Shown piece after piece: positions 43,028-51,929 of a stretch of 64,000 nucleotides of DNA. The DNA lies in contig NZ_JALGBI010000001.1 in assembly GCF_022809125.1 (NCBI RefSeq), forward strand, positions 2,976,001 through 3,040,000, written 5' to 3'. The position numbers and the translations under genes were made by a program. Source of the stretch: Variovorax terrae. Its GTDB lineage: Bacteria > Pseudomonadota > Gammaproteobacteria > Burkholderiales > Burkholderiaceae_C. Positions within the stretch are counted from its first letter, which is position 1, and each line of letters begins with the position of its first letter. The notes beneath the pieces are model-generated. The model saw only the letters and a list, made by a program, of their open reading frames with translations, was not told where the DNA came from and did not search any database.

Positions 43028-44614
43028 CTACAGCGCCAGGAAATGATGCACTTGCGGTTGGCCGGGCCCTCTGTGGAACCGCAGCACTTCGCTCTGCAAA
43101 TCCGCATCGGCCTGCGACACGCGGTGGTGCTGGCGCAGATGCTCGGCCCACGACTCGACGAGAAACCACTCCATCACGTGTTCGGCGTCGGCGCTGTGCT
43201 CCACAACGCCCCAGGCATAGGCTCCGTCGCGCAGGCGCTCCTGCGACAGGCGCCTGATCGCCCCCAGGAACGCAGGCCGGTCTTCCTGGCGGATGCGGTA
43301 CTCGATCTGCACCATGACCGGGCCGCGGTCATGCACGACCGGCTCGGCAACCAGGGGCTCGGGCCAGTGGCGTGACGCCTGCAGATCCGCTTCGCCGGCG
43401 GGCAGGCGGACGCGATGGAACAGCAGGGCCACGGCCGCCAGGCCGGCGGCGCTCACCAGCAGCGCGCCGGGCACGCCGATCTCATGCGCGACCAGGCCCC
43501 AGCCGAAGCTGCCGGCGGCCATGGCGCCATTGAACACGGTGAGGTACACCGCCAAGCCGCGCCCGCGCACCCAGTTCGGCAGGATGGCCTGGGCCACGCT
43601 GTTGAAGGTGGTCAGCGCCGTGATCCAGCCCAGCCCCAGCAGCAACAGCAGGGCCACCGCCAGCCAGGGAGGCGGCGCGAACACCAGTGCGCCCATGACG
43701 GCGGCGCTGATGAGCGAGGCCAGCAGCACCAGGCCATCGGCATCCAGCCGCCGGCGCAGCTGCGGCATCACCAGTGCACCGGCGATGGCTCCCGCGCCCA
43801 CGGCCCCGAGCAGCACACCGTAGAAGCCGGCGCTGCCGCCGAGCATCTGGCGCGCCACCAGCGGCAGCAAGGCCCACACGGCGCTGGCGAACAGGAAGAA
43901 CACCGCTGCCCGCAGCAGGACGCGGTGCAGTTCCGTGCTGGCCCGCGTGTAGCGCAGCCCGGCGCGAAAAGCCCCCAGGAAGTTCTCCGACAGCGTGCTG
44001 TCGGCCACTGCCGGCCGTTTCCACCACAGCAAGGCGGCGATCACGAAGGCATAGCTCAGCACGTCCACCCCGTAAGTCACCGCCGCGCCGAAGCTGGCCA
44101 GGATCAGCCCGCCCGCCGCCGGGCCAATGGCGCGTGCAATGTTGATGCCCAGCGAATTCAGCGCCACCGCGCCCTTGAGGTCTTCGCGCGGCACCAGCTC
44201 GGGCACGATGGACTGCCAGGTCGGCCCCATCAGCGCGGCGCCGATGCCGCCGACGAAAGTCAGCGCGATCAGGTACTCCACCGTCAGCGTGTCGGTGTGC
44301 GAGAGCAGCAGCAGCGTGCCGCTCACCGCCGCCAGCACCAGTTGCACGAAGATCAGGAAGCGCCGGCGGTCCAGGATGTCCGACAGCACGCCCGCCGGAA
44401 TGGCCAGCAGGAAGATCGGCAGCGTGGCGGCTGTCTGGATCAGCGCCACCGCGGTCGCGCTGGCCGACAGGTCGGTCACCAGCCACGAGCTGGCGACGTC
44501 GCGCATGAAGCTGCCGATGTTGCCCAGCACGGTGGCGGCCCACAGCACGGCAAACACCGGCTGGCGCAGCGGCGCGAAGCTGCTGGCGGTTGAAGCGTTC
44601 TTGGTCTCAGGCAT
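43028..44614 (-). CDS. MFS transporter with C-terminal ABM-like domain
   Basis: A 528-residue protein. Residues 1-430 form a 12-helix MFS_3 (EntS-type) exporter with the loop GVLSDILDRRRFL. Residues about 435-528 form a soluble ferredoxin-like ABM/NIPSNAP-type domain, starting MVQIEYRIRQEDRPAFLGAI and containing GAYAWGVVEHSADAEHVMEWFLVESWAEHLRQH. The fusion occurs in a known subgroup of MFS proteins whose substrate is unknown. The start codon at 44614 has GGGAGG upstream and overlaps the DoxX-like gene. Last gene of the pirin operon, so it likely exports a toxic or oxidised compound (inference). Confidence 0.88.
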   Translation of the reverse strand: MPETKNASTASSFAPLRQPVFAVLWAATVLGNIGSFMRDVASSWLVTDLSASATAVALIQTAATLPIFLLAIPAGVLSDILDRRRFLIFVQLVLAAVSGTLLLLSHTDTLTVEYLIALTFVGGIGAALMGPTWQSIVPELVPREDLKGAVALNSLGINIARAIGPAAGGLILASFGAAVTYGVDVLSYAFVIAALLWWKRPAVADSTLSENFLGAFRAGLRYTRASTELHRVLLRAAVFFLFASAVWALLPLVARQMLGGSAGFYGVLLGAVGAGAIAGALVMPQLRRRLDADGLVLLASLISAAVMGALVFAPPPWLAVALLLLLGLGWITALTTFNSVAQAILPNWVRGRGLAVYLTVFNGAMAAGSFGWGLVAHEIGVPGALLVSAAGLAAVALLFHRVRLPAGEADLQASRHWPEPLVAEPVVHDRGPVMVQIEYRIRQEDRPAFLGAIRRLSQERLRDGAYAWGVVEHSADAEHVMEWFLVESWAEHLRQHHRVSQADADLQSEVLRFHRGPGQPQVHHFLAL

Positions 44615-45002
44615 GGCGTCCTCCCAGGTCTTGCCAGACGACCAGCAGCAGTCCCCCTGCCAGCGCGCCATGTTCACAGAATGCGATGCCCAGGCGCCGC
44701 CGCTTGGCGCCTGAAGTTTGCCAGAAGCGATGGGCCAGCACGGCCGCGAGCAGCGTGAAGGCGGCCAGCAACAGCGCACCCAGCCAGCGATGCCAGCCGC
44801 TCAGGATCAGCGCGGGCGCCACCACTTGCAGCGCGGCCGTGGCGGCGGCCAATGGCGCGGCGGGCGCCAGGCCGAGGCCGCTCACTTCGGCCACCGCGCC
44901 GCGAAAGTCCAGCAGCTTGAGCACCGCCCCTTGCAGGTAGGGGGCACACAGGCACAGCAGCAGCAGCGTGTGCATCCAGGGCGCCGTGAGAACCGCCTGC
45001 AT
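44607..45002 (-). CDS. DoxX-like membrane protein
   Basis: A 131-residue protein with four membrane segments in the DoxX/DUF4870-like layout: LLLCLCAPYLQGAVLKLLDFRG, an Ala-rich second helix, and a final LAGGLLLVVWQDLGG. DoxX-family proteins often accompany redox or detoxification operons. Its biochemical role is unknown. It starts two bases after the amidohydrolase stop and its end overlaps the MFS start, so it is co-translated. Confidence 0.78.
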   Translation of the reverse strand: MQAVLTAPWMHTLLLLCLCAPYLQGAVLKLLDFRGAVAEVSGLGLAPAAPLAAATAALQVVAPALILSGWHRWLGALLLAAFTLLAAVLAHRFWQTSGAKRRRLGIAFCEHGALAGGLLLVVWQDLGGRHA

Positions 45003-45003
45003 G

Positions 45004-46893
45004 TCACACCGCCCAGCAGGCACAGCCCAATGCACCCCAGAAGCCTTTGGCGTCGGAGGTGGGCAGCTGCGCACTCCAGGCGCCGGTGTGCGCGTGGCCG
45101 TGCACGTTGCACAGGTTGCTGCAGGCGCAGGCGGCCGCGGCCTGGCGCGCTGCCGATCGCAGCGGGCCCGCGTCCTGGGCGCCCCAGGCGCCGTAGCCGC
45201 CATAGCGGCGCACGGGCGACCAGTCGGGCATGGCCGGCGGCGGTGGCGCCTCATCCAGCGCAGCAAAGTCGCCGGCGCCCCAGACCACCTTGCCGCCCAC
45301 CACGGTGAGCAGCGCCGTGGTGTCGGCGATGTCGGATTCGGGGCAAGCGAAGAAGTCGCGGTCGGGCACCACCAGGTCGGCCAACTGCCCCACCGCGATG
45401 CGGCCCTTCCGGCCCTCCTCGTTCGAGAACCAGGTGACGTTCTCGGTCCACATGCGCAGCGCCTGCTCGCGGTCCAGCAGGTTGCGCTGCGGCGTGATCT
45501 GCAGGCCGCCCACCGTCTTGCCGGTGATCAGCCAGGACAGCGACACCCAGGGGTTGTAGCTGGCCACGCGCGTGGCGTCGGTGCCGGCCGAGGTTTTCAC
45601 CCCCATCTCCAGCATGCGCTTGACGGGAGGCGTGGCCTCGGCCGCGCGGGCGCCGTAGCGCTCCACGAAGTACTCGCCCTGGTAGGCCATGCGGTGCTGC
45701 ACCGCCACGCCACCGCCCAGGGCCGCGACGCGCTCGATGGAGCGCTCCGAGATCGTCTCGGCATGGTCGAAGAACCAGTTCAGGCCTGCAAGCGGAGTGT
45801 CGCGGTTCACCTTCTCGAACACATCGAGCGCGCGGCTGATGGTCTCGTCGTAGGTGGCATGCATACGCCAGGGCCAGCGGTTCTGCGCGAGGATGCGAAC
45901 CACTGCCTCGAGATCGCCCTCCATGCCGGGCCCCATCTCGGGGCGGGGCTGGCGGAAATCCTCGAAGTCGGCCGCCGAGAACACCAGCATCTCGCCCGCG
46001 CCGTTGTGGCGGAAGTAGTCCGTGCCCTGCTTGTACTGCGACGTGGCCGTCCAGTTCAGGAAGTCCTCTTTCTCCTGCTTGGGCTTTTGCGTGAACAGGT
46101 TGTAGGCCAGGCGGATGGTGAGCTGGTCCGCGTCGGCCAGTTCCTGGATCACAGCGTAGTCGTCGGGGTAGTTCTGGAAGCCCCCGCCCGCGTCGATGGC
46201 GCCGGTGACGCCCAGGCGGTTGAGCTCGCGCATGAAGTGGCGCGTGGAGTTGACCTGGTAGTCGAAGGGCAGCTTCGGACCCTTGGCCAGCGTGGCGTAC
46301 AGGATCGACGCGTTGGGCTTGGCCAGCAGCAGGCCCGTGGGGTTACCAGCGCTGTCGCGCACGATCTCGCCGCCCGGGGGCGCGGGCGTGTCCTTGGTGT
46401 AGCCCACGGCACGCAGGGCCGCCCCGTTGAGCAGCGCGCGGTCGTACAGGTGCAGGATGAACACCGGCGTGTCGGGGGCCACCGCGTTGAGCTCCTCGAT
46501 GGTGGGCAGGCGCTTCTCGGCGAACTGGTGCTCGGTGAAGCCGCCCACCACGCGCACCCACTGCGGCGCAGGGGTGACGGCCACTTGTGCGCGCAGCATC
46601 GCCATCGCGTCGACGAGGCTTTTCACGCCGTCCCAGCGCAACTCCATGTTGAAGTTCAGGCCGCCGCGGATGATGTGCAGGTGGTTGTCGATGAGCCCTG
46701 GCAGCGCGCTCTTTCCGCGCAGGTCGATGCGGCGCGTGGCCGGGCCGGCGAGCGCGAGCACCTCGCGGTCACGGCCCACCTGCGTGAACCGGCCTTCGGC
46801 CATGGCCACGGCGCTGGCCGTGGGGTTGGCGCGGTCCAGCGTGGTGAAGCGGCCGTTGAAAAGGATCAGGTCGGGGGTGATGGTTTGCGACAT
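45004..46893 (-). CDS. YtcJ-like amidohydrolase with Cys/His-rich C-terminal tail
   Basis: A 629-residue metal-dependent hydrolase. An N-terminal beta-sandwich leads to ALPGLIDNHLHIIRGG, giving the HxH metal pair near residues 71-73. A TIM barrel includes RMHATYDETISRAL and WFFDHAETI (further His ligands) and SAGTDATRVAS with the catalytic Asp. Beyond the usual end of the family (about residue 550) is a tail ending in CACSNLCNVHGHAHTG and GALGCACWAV, with six Cys and three His that look like a metal or disulfide site. The substrate is unknown. It lies in the operon with isochorismatase-fold, pirin, DoxX and MFS genes. Confidence 0.85.
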   Translation of the reverse strand: MSQTITPDLILFNGRFTTLDRANPTASAVAMAEGRFTQVGRDREVLALAGPATRRIDLRGKSALPGLIDNHLHIIRGGLNFNMELRWDGVKSLVDAMAMLRAQVAVTPAPQWVRVVGGFTEHQFAEKRLPTIEELNAVAPDTPVFILHLYDRALLNGAALRAVGYTKDTPAPPGGEIVRDSAGNPTGLLLAKPNASILYATLAKGPKLPFDYQVNSTRHFMRELNRLGVTGAIDAGGGFQNYPDDYAVIQELADADQLTIRLAYNLFTQKPKQEKEDFLNWTATSQYKQGTDYFRHNGAGEMLVFSAADFEDFRQPRPEMGPGMEGDLEAVVRILAQNRWPWRMHATYDETISRALDVFEKVNRDTPLAGLNWFFDHAETISERSIERVAALGGGVAVQHRMAYQGEYFVERYGARAAEATPPVKRMLEMGVKTSAGTDATRVASYNPWVSLSWLITGKTVGGLQITPQRNLLDREQALRMWTENVTWFSNEEGRKGRIAVGQLADLVVPDRDFFACPESDIADTTALLTVVGGKVVWGAGDFAALDEAPPPPAMPDWSPVRRYGGYGAWGAQDAGPLRSAARQAAAACACSNLCNVHGHAHTGAWSAQLPTSDAKGFWGALGCACWAV

Positions 46894-46932
46894 GCTTGTC
46901 TCCTCGGGTCTCTGGCAGGGGCCGCGCCTTGT

Positions 46933-47598
46933 TCAGCCTTCGTGGGCGTTGAACATGGTCTTGGCGTAGTGGATGCCGATGCCGTAGGCACCACCCAGCT
47001 TCCTGGCAATGCCGGTGGCCATATCGTACGTCTCGGTGCGGGCCCAGTCGCGCTGCAGTTCCAGCAGGTACTGCAACGCGGTCATGGGCCGTGCGCCAGC
47101 CTGCACCATGCGCTCGACCGCGCGTTCGTGGGCCTCGGCGGACACGTCGCCGCTGGCGTCGGTGATCACGTAGACCTCGAAGCCCTGGTCCAGCGCCGAC
47201 AGCGCCGGGCCCACGATGCAGACGCTGGTCCACAGTCCCGCGAGCACGATGCGGGACTTGCCGATCTCGTTGACGCGGCGGATCACGGCCTCGTCCTCCC
47301 AGGTGTTCATGGAGGTGCGGTCCAGCAGCGCCTGGCCGGGAAACGGCGCCGTCACTTCGTCGAACACGGGGCCGCTGAAGCTCTTGGCGGCCACGGTGGT
47401 GAGGATGGTGGACACGCCAAAACCGGCGGCGGCGCTGGCCACCAGCCCCGCGTTGTTGCGCAGCGTGACCGCGTCGATGGAGTGCGTGGCAAACGCCATC
47501 TGCGACTGGAAGTCGATCAGGACCAGCGTGTGGTCTTGCGGCGTGAGCAGCGTGGCGCCGGGCTTGGCAACGGCGACGGGCTTGGGGGTCGGGGCCAT
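46933..47598 (-). CDS. Isochorismatase-fold hydrolase (YcaC-like)
   Basis: A 221-residue cysteine hydrolase. The nucleophile Cys is in LAGLWTSVCIVGPA, the Asp in TLVLIDFQSQMAFA, and the cis-peptide/Lys-Thr region in RTSMNTWED. Closest in appearance to the YcaC group, whose true substrate is unknown. Genes of this group often sit with pirin in stress-induced operons. Good ribosome-binding site AGGAGATC. 75 bases after the pirin gene. Confidence 0.85.
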   Translation of the reverse strand: MAPTPKPVAVAKPGATLLTPQDHTLVLIDFQSQMAFATHSIDAVTLRNNAGLVASAAAGFGVSTILTTVAAKSFSGPVFDEVTAPFPGQALLDRTSMNTWEDEAVIRRVNEIGKSRIVLAGLWTSVCIVGPALSALDQGFEVYVITDASGDVSAEAHERAVERMVQAGARPMTALQYLLELQRDWARTETYDMATGIARKLGGAYGIGIHYAKTMFNAHEG

Positions 47599-47673
47599 GA
47601 TGAGATCTCCTGGGGTGGGTTCAGAGAAAGAGAAGGCGAGGAAAGAGGAACCGATGAACGGATGCGACCCGCC

Positions 47674-48393
47674 TCACCAGGCGGGCAGTTCGTTGGGCCG
47701 CAGGTCGAACACGAGCACTTCGGCGTTGTCGCCGTGGTCGAAGCGCAGCATGCCCGCGTTGCGGATGCGGGCGCCATCGCCTTCGGCAAGGCGTTCGCCG
47801 TTCACATCGAGGCTGCCGCGCGCCACGTGCACATACGCATGGCGGTCTGCGCCGACGTCGAGCGCCGTGGACTCGTTGCCGTCGAACAGGCCTGCGTACA
47901 CGCGTGCGTCCTGGCGCACGGCCAGGGCGCCGTCCGCACTCTGAGGGGCAATGATCAGACGCAGGCGGCCGCGCTTCTCGGCGTCGCCGAAATGCGCTTC
48001 CTGGTAGCGGGGCTTCGCGCCGCGCTCGTTGGTCATGATCCAGATTTGCAGGAAATGCACCGGCTCCTGGGCCGAGTGGTTGAACTCGCTGTGCTGCACG
48101 CCGGTGCCCGCACTCATCATCTGCACGTCACCCGGGCGGATCACCGAACCCGTGCCCATCGAGTCCTGGTGCGCCAGCGCGCCTTCGAGCACGTAGGAGA
48201 AGATTTCCATGTCGCGGTGGCCGTGCGTGCCAAAACCCTGGGCCGGCGCAACGCGGTCGTCGTTGATGACCAGCAGGTCCGAGAAGCCCTGCTGGCGGGG
48301 ATCGTGGTAACTGCCGAACGAGAACGTGTGGCGCGATTGCAGCCAGCCGTGGTTGGCGCGGCCCCGGTGGTCGGCTTTGCGGATGTCGAGCAT
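47674..48393 (-). CDS. Pirin-family protein
   Basis: A 239-residue bicupin with the pirin metal site: GFGTHGHRDMEIFSYVLEGALAHQDSMG contributes two His, and MSAGTGVQHSEFN contributes His and Glu. Bacterial pirins act as quercetinases or as regulatory partners of metabolic enzymes. The ATG at 48393 follows AAAGGAGA. It is the first gene of a minus-strand operon (pirin, YcaC-like, amidohydrolase, DoxX, MFS), divergent from a LysR gene. Confidence 0.9.
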   Translation of the reverse strand: MLDIRKADHRGRANHGWLQSRHTFSFGSYHDPRQQGFSDLLVINDDRVAPAQGFGTHGHRDMEIFSYVLEGALAHQDSMGTGSVIRPGDVQMMSAGTGVQHSEFNHSAQEPVHFLQIWIMTNERGAKPRYQEAHFGDAEKRGRLRLIIAPQSADGALAVRQDARVYAGLFDGNESTALDVGADRHAYVHVARGSLDVNGERLAEGDGARIRNAGMLRFDHGDNAEVLVFDLRPNELPAW

Positions 48394-48536
48394 GATTTCT
48401 CCTTTTGACATTCGATGAAATTCACCCACCGCAGAACAACGTGGAATGCATTGGGTTTCCCATGAGTTCCTGCTGCGGTGTGGGAAGTTTCGGGCGAATC
48501 AGGTCTTGCCAAGCTGAAGGTTTTGGCGATTCATCA

Positions 48537-48549
48537 TCGATAATTTCGA
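48537..48549. promoter_or_regulatory. LysR-type box between the pirin operon and its LysR gene
   Basis: TCGA-TAATT-TCGA (48537-48549) is a perfect inverted repeat and also a T-N11-A motif, 25 bases before the LysR start in a 181-bp divergent gap. Likely site of the LysR protein encoded at 48575. Confidence 0.6.
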
Positions 48550-48574
48550 CGATCAACCTCGTGGAGTCCGGCCC

Positions 48575-49477
48575 ATGCTCAAACTCTCCCTCGAAGCCAT
48601 CGAAATCGTCGACACCATCGCCCGCCATGGCTCGTTCGCCGCGGCCTCGGAACGGCTGCACAAGGTGCCGTCCACCATCTCCTACGCCGTCTCCAAGCTC
48701 GAAGAGCAGCTCGGCCTGGCCTTGTTCGTGCGCAATGGCCCACGGGTCACGCTCACACCCGCCGGGCAGGAAATGCTCAAGGAGGGGCACTGGCTGCTGG
48801 CCGCGGCGCGGCAACTCGAATCGCGCATGCGGCAGATCGCCACGGGCTTCGAGGCCGAGCTGCGGCTGGCGCACGATTCGCTGATTCCCACAAGCGCGTT
48901 CAACCCCGACATTCGCGCCTTCGAGGACCTGAACTGCGGCACCCGCCTGCGCATTGGCACTGAAACGCTCACCGGCACCTGGGAGATGCTGCGCGAAGGT
49001 CGCGCCGATCTCATCGTGGCGGCCGGCGAAGGCCCGGCCGGCGGCGGCTACAAGGCCGTGGCGGTGGGCAGCCTGGACTTTGCCTTCTGCGTGACGGCCA
49101 CGCATCCGCTGGTGCGGCTGAAGCGCCCGCTCACGCGCGACGACCTGCTGGAGCACACCGCCATCGTGGTGGGCGATGGCGCGCGCTCCTCCGCTGACCG
49201 CACGGTGGGACTGCTGCTGGGCCAGCGACGCATCACGGTGCCCAGCATGCAAGCCAAGATCGCGGCCCAGATGGCGGGGCTGGGGCATGGGTTCCTGCCT
49301 CGCGCCTGTGTCCGAGCCGATCTGGAGCAAGGCGTGCTCGTGGAACTGCAGGTCGAGGAGCCGCGCCCGCCCGAGACGTTCTGGCTGGCCTGGAGCACCG
49401 AGCGCATGGGCGAGGCGCTCAAATGGTGGATTCAGCAGCTCGACCGGCCGCTGCTGCCGGGCATCCTGCCGTTCTGA
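48575..49477 (+). CDS. LysR-family regulator of the pirin operon
   Basis: A 300-residue protein with an N-terminal helix-turn-helix (GSFAAASERLHKVPSTISYAVSKLEEQLG) and a LysR substrate-binding domain. Homologues are typically found divergent from pirin/isochorismatase genes. Divergent orientation and the T-N11-A repeat between support control of the pirin operon. Converges on an MFS gene five bases downstream. Confidence 0.92.
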   Translation: MLKLSLEAIEIVDTIARHGSFAAASERLHKVPSTISYAVSKLEEQLGLALFVRNGPRVTLTPAGQEMLKEGHWLLAAARQLESRMRQIATGFEAELRLAHDSLIPTSAFNPDIRAFEDLNCGTRLRIGTETLTGTWEMLREGRADLIVAAGEGPAGGGYKAVAVGSLDFAFCVTATHPLVRLKRPLTRDDLLEHTAIVVGDGARSSADRTVGLLLGQRRITVPSMQAKIAAQMAGLGHGFLPRACVRADLEQGVLVELQVEEPRPPETFWLAWSTERMGEALKWWIQQLDRPLLPGILPF

Positions 49478-49482
49478 TGCCC

Positions 49483-50703
49483 TCACCGCACCATCCGCAG
49501 GATGAAAGCAGCCAGCGCGGTGGCCGTGGCCAGCGCGGTCACCGCCATCCAGCCGAACTGCGCGAACAGCACGGCGGCCAGTGCCGACCCCACGGCCATG
49601 CCCAGGAACATGCCCGTGAACAGCACCGCATTGAGCCGGCTGCGCGCTCCCGCGTCGATGCCGTAGATGAGGGTCTGATGGGCGATCAGCGCGGCCTGGA
49701 AACCCAGGTCGAAGCCGATGGCGCTCGCAACCAGCAGCCACAACTGCGCGCCCGGGGGGATGAACGCCGCCAGCCCCATCGCAGCGAAAGAGACGACCAC
49801 CAGGCCCGCGCCCAGGCGGGTGACGAGCCGAGGACCGTGCCGGTCCGCGATGCGCCCCGCCACCGGCGCCGCCAGCGCGCCCGCAGCACCGGCCAGGCCG
49901 AAGGCACCTGCGGCGGCCGCGCCCAGATGGAATGGCTCACTGTGCAGCATGACGGCCAGGGTGGACCAGAACGCGCTGAAGCCGATGGACAGCAGGCCCT
50001 GCGCCCAGGTGGCGCGCCGCAACGCGGCATGCTGTTTCCACAGCGCGCCCAGTGAACGCAGCAGCGCGAAGTACGGCAGGTGCGTGGTGGCCGCAAAGCG
50101 CGGCAACTGGCGCCACGCAGCCAGCCCCACGAACGCGATGCTGGCGGCAGCCGCCGCGAACATCGTCCGCCAGCCCCATTGCTCGGCCACGAAGCCGCTC
50201 ACCACGCGCGACAGCAGGATGCCCAGCAGCAGCCCGGTCATCACCGTGCCCACGACCTTGCCCCGGTGCGTTTCAGGCGCCAGCGTTGCGGCCGCGGGCA
50301 CGATGTCCTGCGCCATCGTGGCTGCCAGGCCGATGGCCAGGCTGGCGGCCAGCAGCGCCGCCAGTGAAGGCGCCAGCGCTGCCAGCAGCAGTGCGGCGCA
50401 CAGGACAGCCGCCTTGGCCAGGATGATGCGGCGCCGGTCATGCCGGTCGCCCAGCGGCGCCAGAAAGAAGATGCCCAGGGCATAGCCGAGCTGGGTGAGC
50501 GTGGGCAGCAGCCCGACCGATGGCATGGAGGCCCCCATGTCGGTGCCCAGCACGCCCAGCATCGGCTGGCTGTAGTAGAGGGCCGCGACCGCCAGCCCGG
50601 CGCCGCTGGCCAGCATGAGAGTCAACGGAAGCGGCAGCCCGGTGGGCGACGACGGTGCGGGCGAAGGCTGTTGGCTCGCGGCGGGGGCTTGAATGCAAGA
50701 CAT
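49483..50703 (-). CDS. MFS transporter
   Basis: A 406-residue protein with about 12 membrane helices after a Pro/Ser-rich N-terminus. The MFS loop motif appears as APLGDRHDRRRIILAKA, and ALYYSQPMLGVLG, seen in helix 1, is typical of a proteobacterial DHA1-like drug or metabolite exporter group. The ATG at 50703 was chosen because it lies five bases after the FAD monooxygenase stop with GGAGTGACTCCC upstream. Last gene of a three-gene operon, so the substrate may be a product of the monooxygenase. Confidence 0.88.
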   Translation of the reverse strand: MSCIQAPAASQQPSPAPSSPTGLPLPLTLMLASGAGLAVAALYYSQPMLGVLGTDMGASMPSVGLLPTLTQLGYALGIFFLAPLGDRHDRRRIILAKAAVLCAALLLAALAPSLAALLAASLAIGLAATMAQDIVPAAATLAPETHRGKVVGTVMTGLLLGILLSRVVSGFVAEQWGWRTMFAAAAASIAFVGLAAWRQLPRFAATTHLPYFALLRSLGALWKQHAALRRATWAQGLLSIGFSAFWSTLAVMLHSEPFHLGAAAAGAFGLAGAAGALAAPVAGRIADRHGPRLVTRLGAGLVVVSFAAMGLAAFIPPGAQLWLLVASAIGFDLGFQAALIAHQTLIYGIDAGARSRLNAVLFTGMFLGMAVGSALAAVLFAQFGWMAVTALATATALAAFILRMVR

Positions 50704-50708
50704 GGGAG

Positions 50709-51902
50709 TCACTCCTGGAAACCTGGGATGGAAGATGTGTCCGAAGGGGCGGTGTGCATGATCTGGTTGCCCATGCGCATGCCCCACTCGGTCATGGCGA
50801 TGCCGTCGCGAAGCTGTTGTGCCTCCCAGCCTGCAAGCGCGGCGTCGATGTCGGCGCCTGTCTCAGTGCCGCGAAGGGCCGTGGCGAGGGCCAGCGCATT
50901 GGCGGCGGCTTTCGCGGTGCTGCCGGCGGTATGCGGGCGGGGCACGAACGCCGCGTCGCCGAGCAGGAGCGCCCGGCCGAACACCATCCGATGGACCTGC
51001 AGATCCAGGATCGCCTGGACAAACGGCGCCTGGGTGGCCGCGACGAGTTGCTGGAACGCCGACGCGAGCCGTTCGCGCGACTGCTGCTGCAGCCAGGCCA
51101 CGTCTTCGTCCTTGGCCAGGCCGGGCGGCAGCGAAAAGGCATGGCGAACGCCATGGCGGTCGGTCAGCAGCCGGGACAAGTCGTCGCCGTGGCGCACCTT
51201 GCGGTACCAGACCCAGTTCCAGCGGCGATGGCCCGGCTGCGTCGATTCGTCCTCGCCAGGAACGAGGTATTCGAGCAGCAGGTGGTCCGAGCCCTGCTGG
51301 AAGGCGAAATTCCCTCGCAGAACATCCGCCGCATCCCCGGCCAACCCGGCCTCCTCGACCAGGCCCCGCCATGCGACGTAGCCCGCATAGCGGGGCGCGA
51401 GGCCGGGCAGGACTTGCCGGCGAACGGCGGAGCGTGCGCCGTCCGCGCCGATGAGCAGGTCGCCGGTTTCGGTGCGCCCGCTGGCGAAGTGGGCGTGGAT
51501 GCGCCGGCCATCCTGCTCGAAGCGCACGAACTGCTCGCCGCGGTGGTAGGCCGAGGCCGCCAGCTTGCGCTGCATCGCGCCGTACAGCATGTTCCACGAG
51601 GTCTGCGTTTGCGGCATCCAGGTGCGCTGCACGACCTCGCCGTCCCGGTTGAGGTAGATGCGGTCGCCCGACCGCACCCCCAGGCCGCCCGCAGCCTCGA
51701 CGCCGGCAAATCGGAAGGCCTGCAGCACGTCGCTTTGCAGCACGATGCCGCCGCCGCGGCTGTCCAGTTCGTGCGGGGAGCGCTCGAAGATGTCGACCTG
51801 CCATCCGATGGCCTGCAGGGTCGTGGCGGCGAACAGGCCGCCGAGGGAGCCGCCGATGATGAGGGCTCTGGGTTGCGTGTGATGCGTGCGGGTGGCGTGC
51901 AT
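50709..51902 (-). CDS. FAD-dependent monooxygenase
   Basis: A 397-residue group A flavin monooxygenase: GGSLGGLFAATTL (dinucleotide motif), GADGARSAVRRQVLPG (DG motif) and LLLGDAAFVPRPHTAGSTAKAA (GD motif). It resembles 2,6-dihydroxypyridine 3-monooxygenase and related N-heterocycle hydroxylases, but the substrate cannot be fixed. It lies between the DsbA-like gene (27 bases) and the MFS gene (5 bases). Confidence 0.88.
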   Translation of the reverse strand: MHATRTHHTQPRALIIGGSLGGLFAATTLQAIGWQVDIFERSPHELDSRGGGIVLQSDVLQAFRFAGVEAAGGLGVRSGDRIYLNRDGEVVQRTWMPQTQTSWNMLYGAMQRKLAASAYHRGEQFVRFEQDGRRIHAHFASGRTETGDLLIGADGARSAVRRQVLPGLAPRYAGYVAWRGLVEEAGLAGDAADVLRGNFAFQQGSDHLLLEYLVPGEDESTQPGHRRWNWVWYRKVRHGDDLSRLLTDRHGVRHAFSLPPGLAKDEDVAWLQQQSRERLASAFQQLVAATQAPFVQAILDLQVHRMVFGRALLLGDAAFVPRPHTAGSTAKAAANALALATALRGTETGADIDAALAGWEAQQLRDGIAMTEWGMRMGNQIMHTAPSDTSSIPGFQE

Positions 51903-51929
51903 GGCGGTGTGCTCCAGGGTGTTGCCGCT

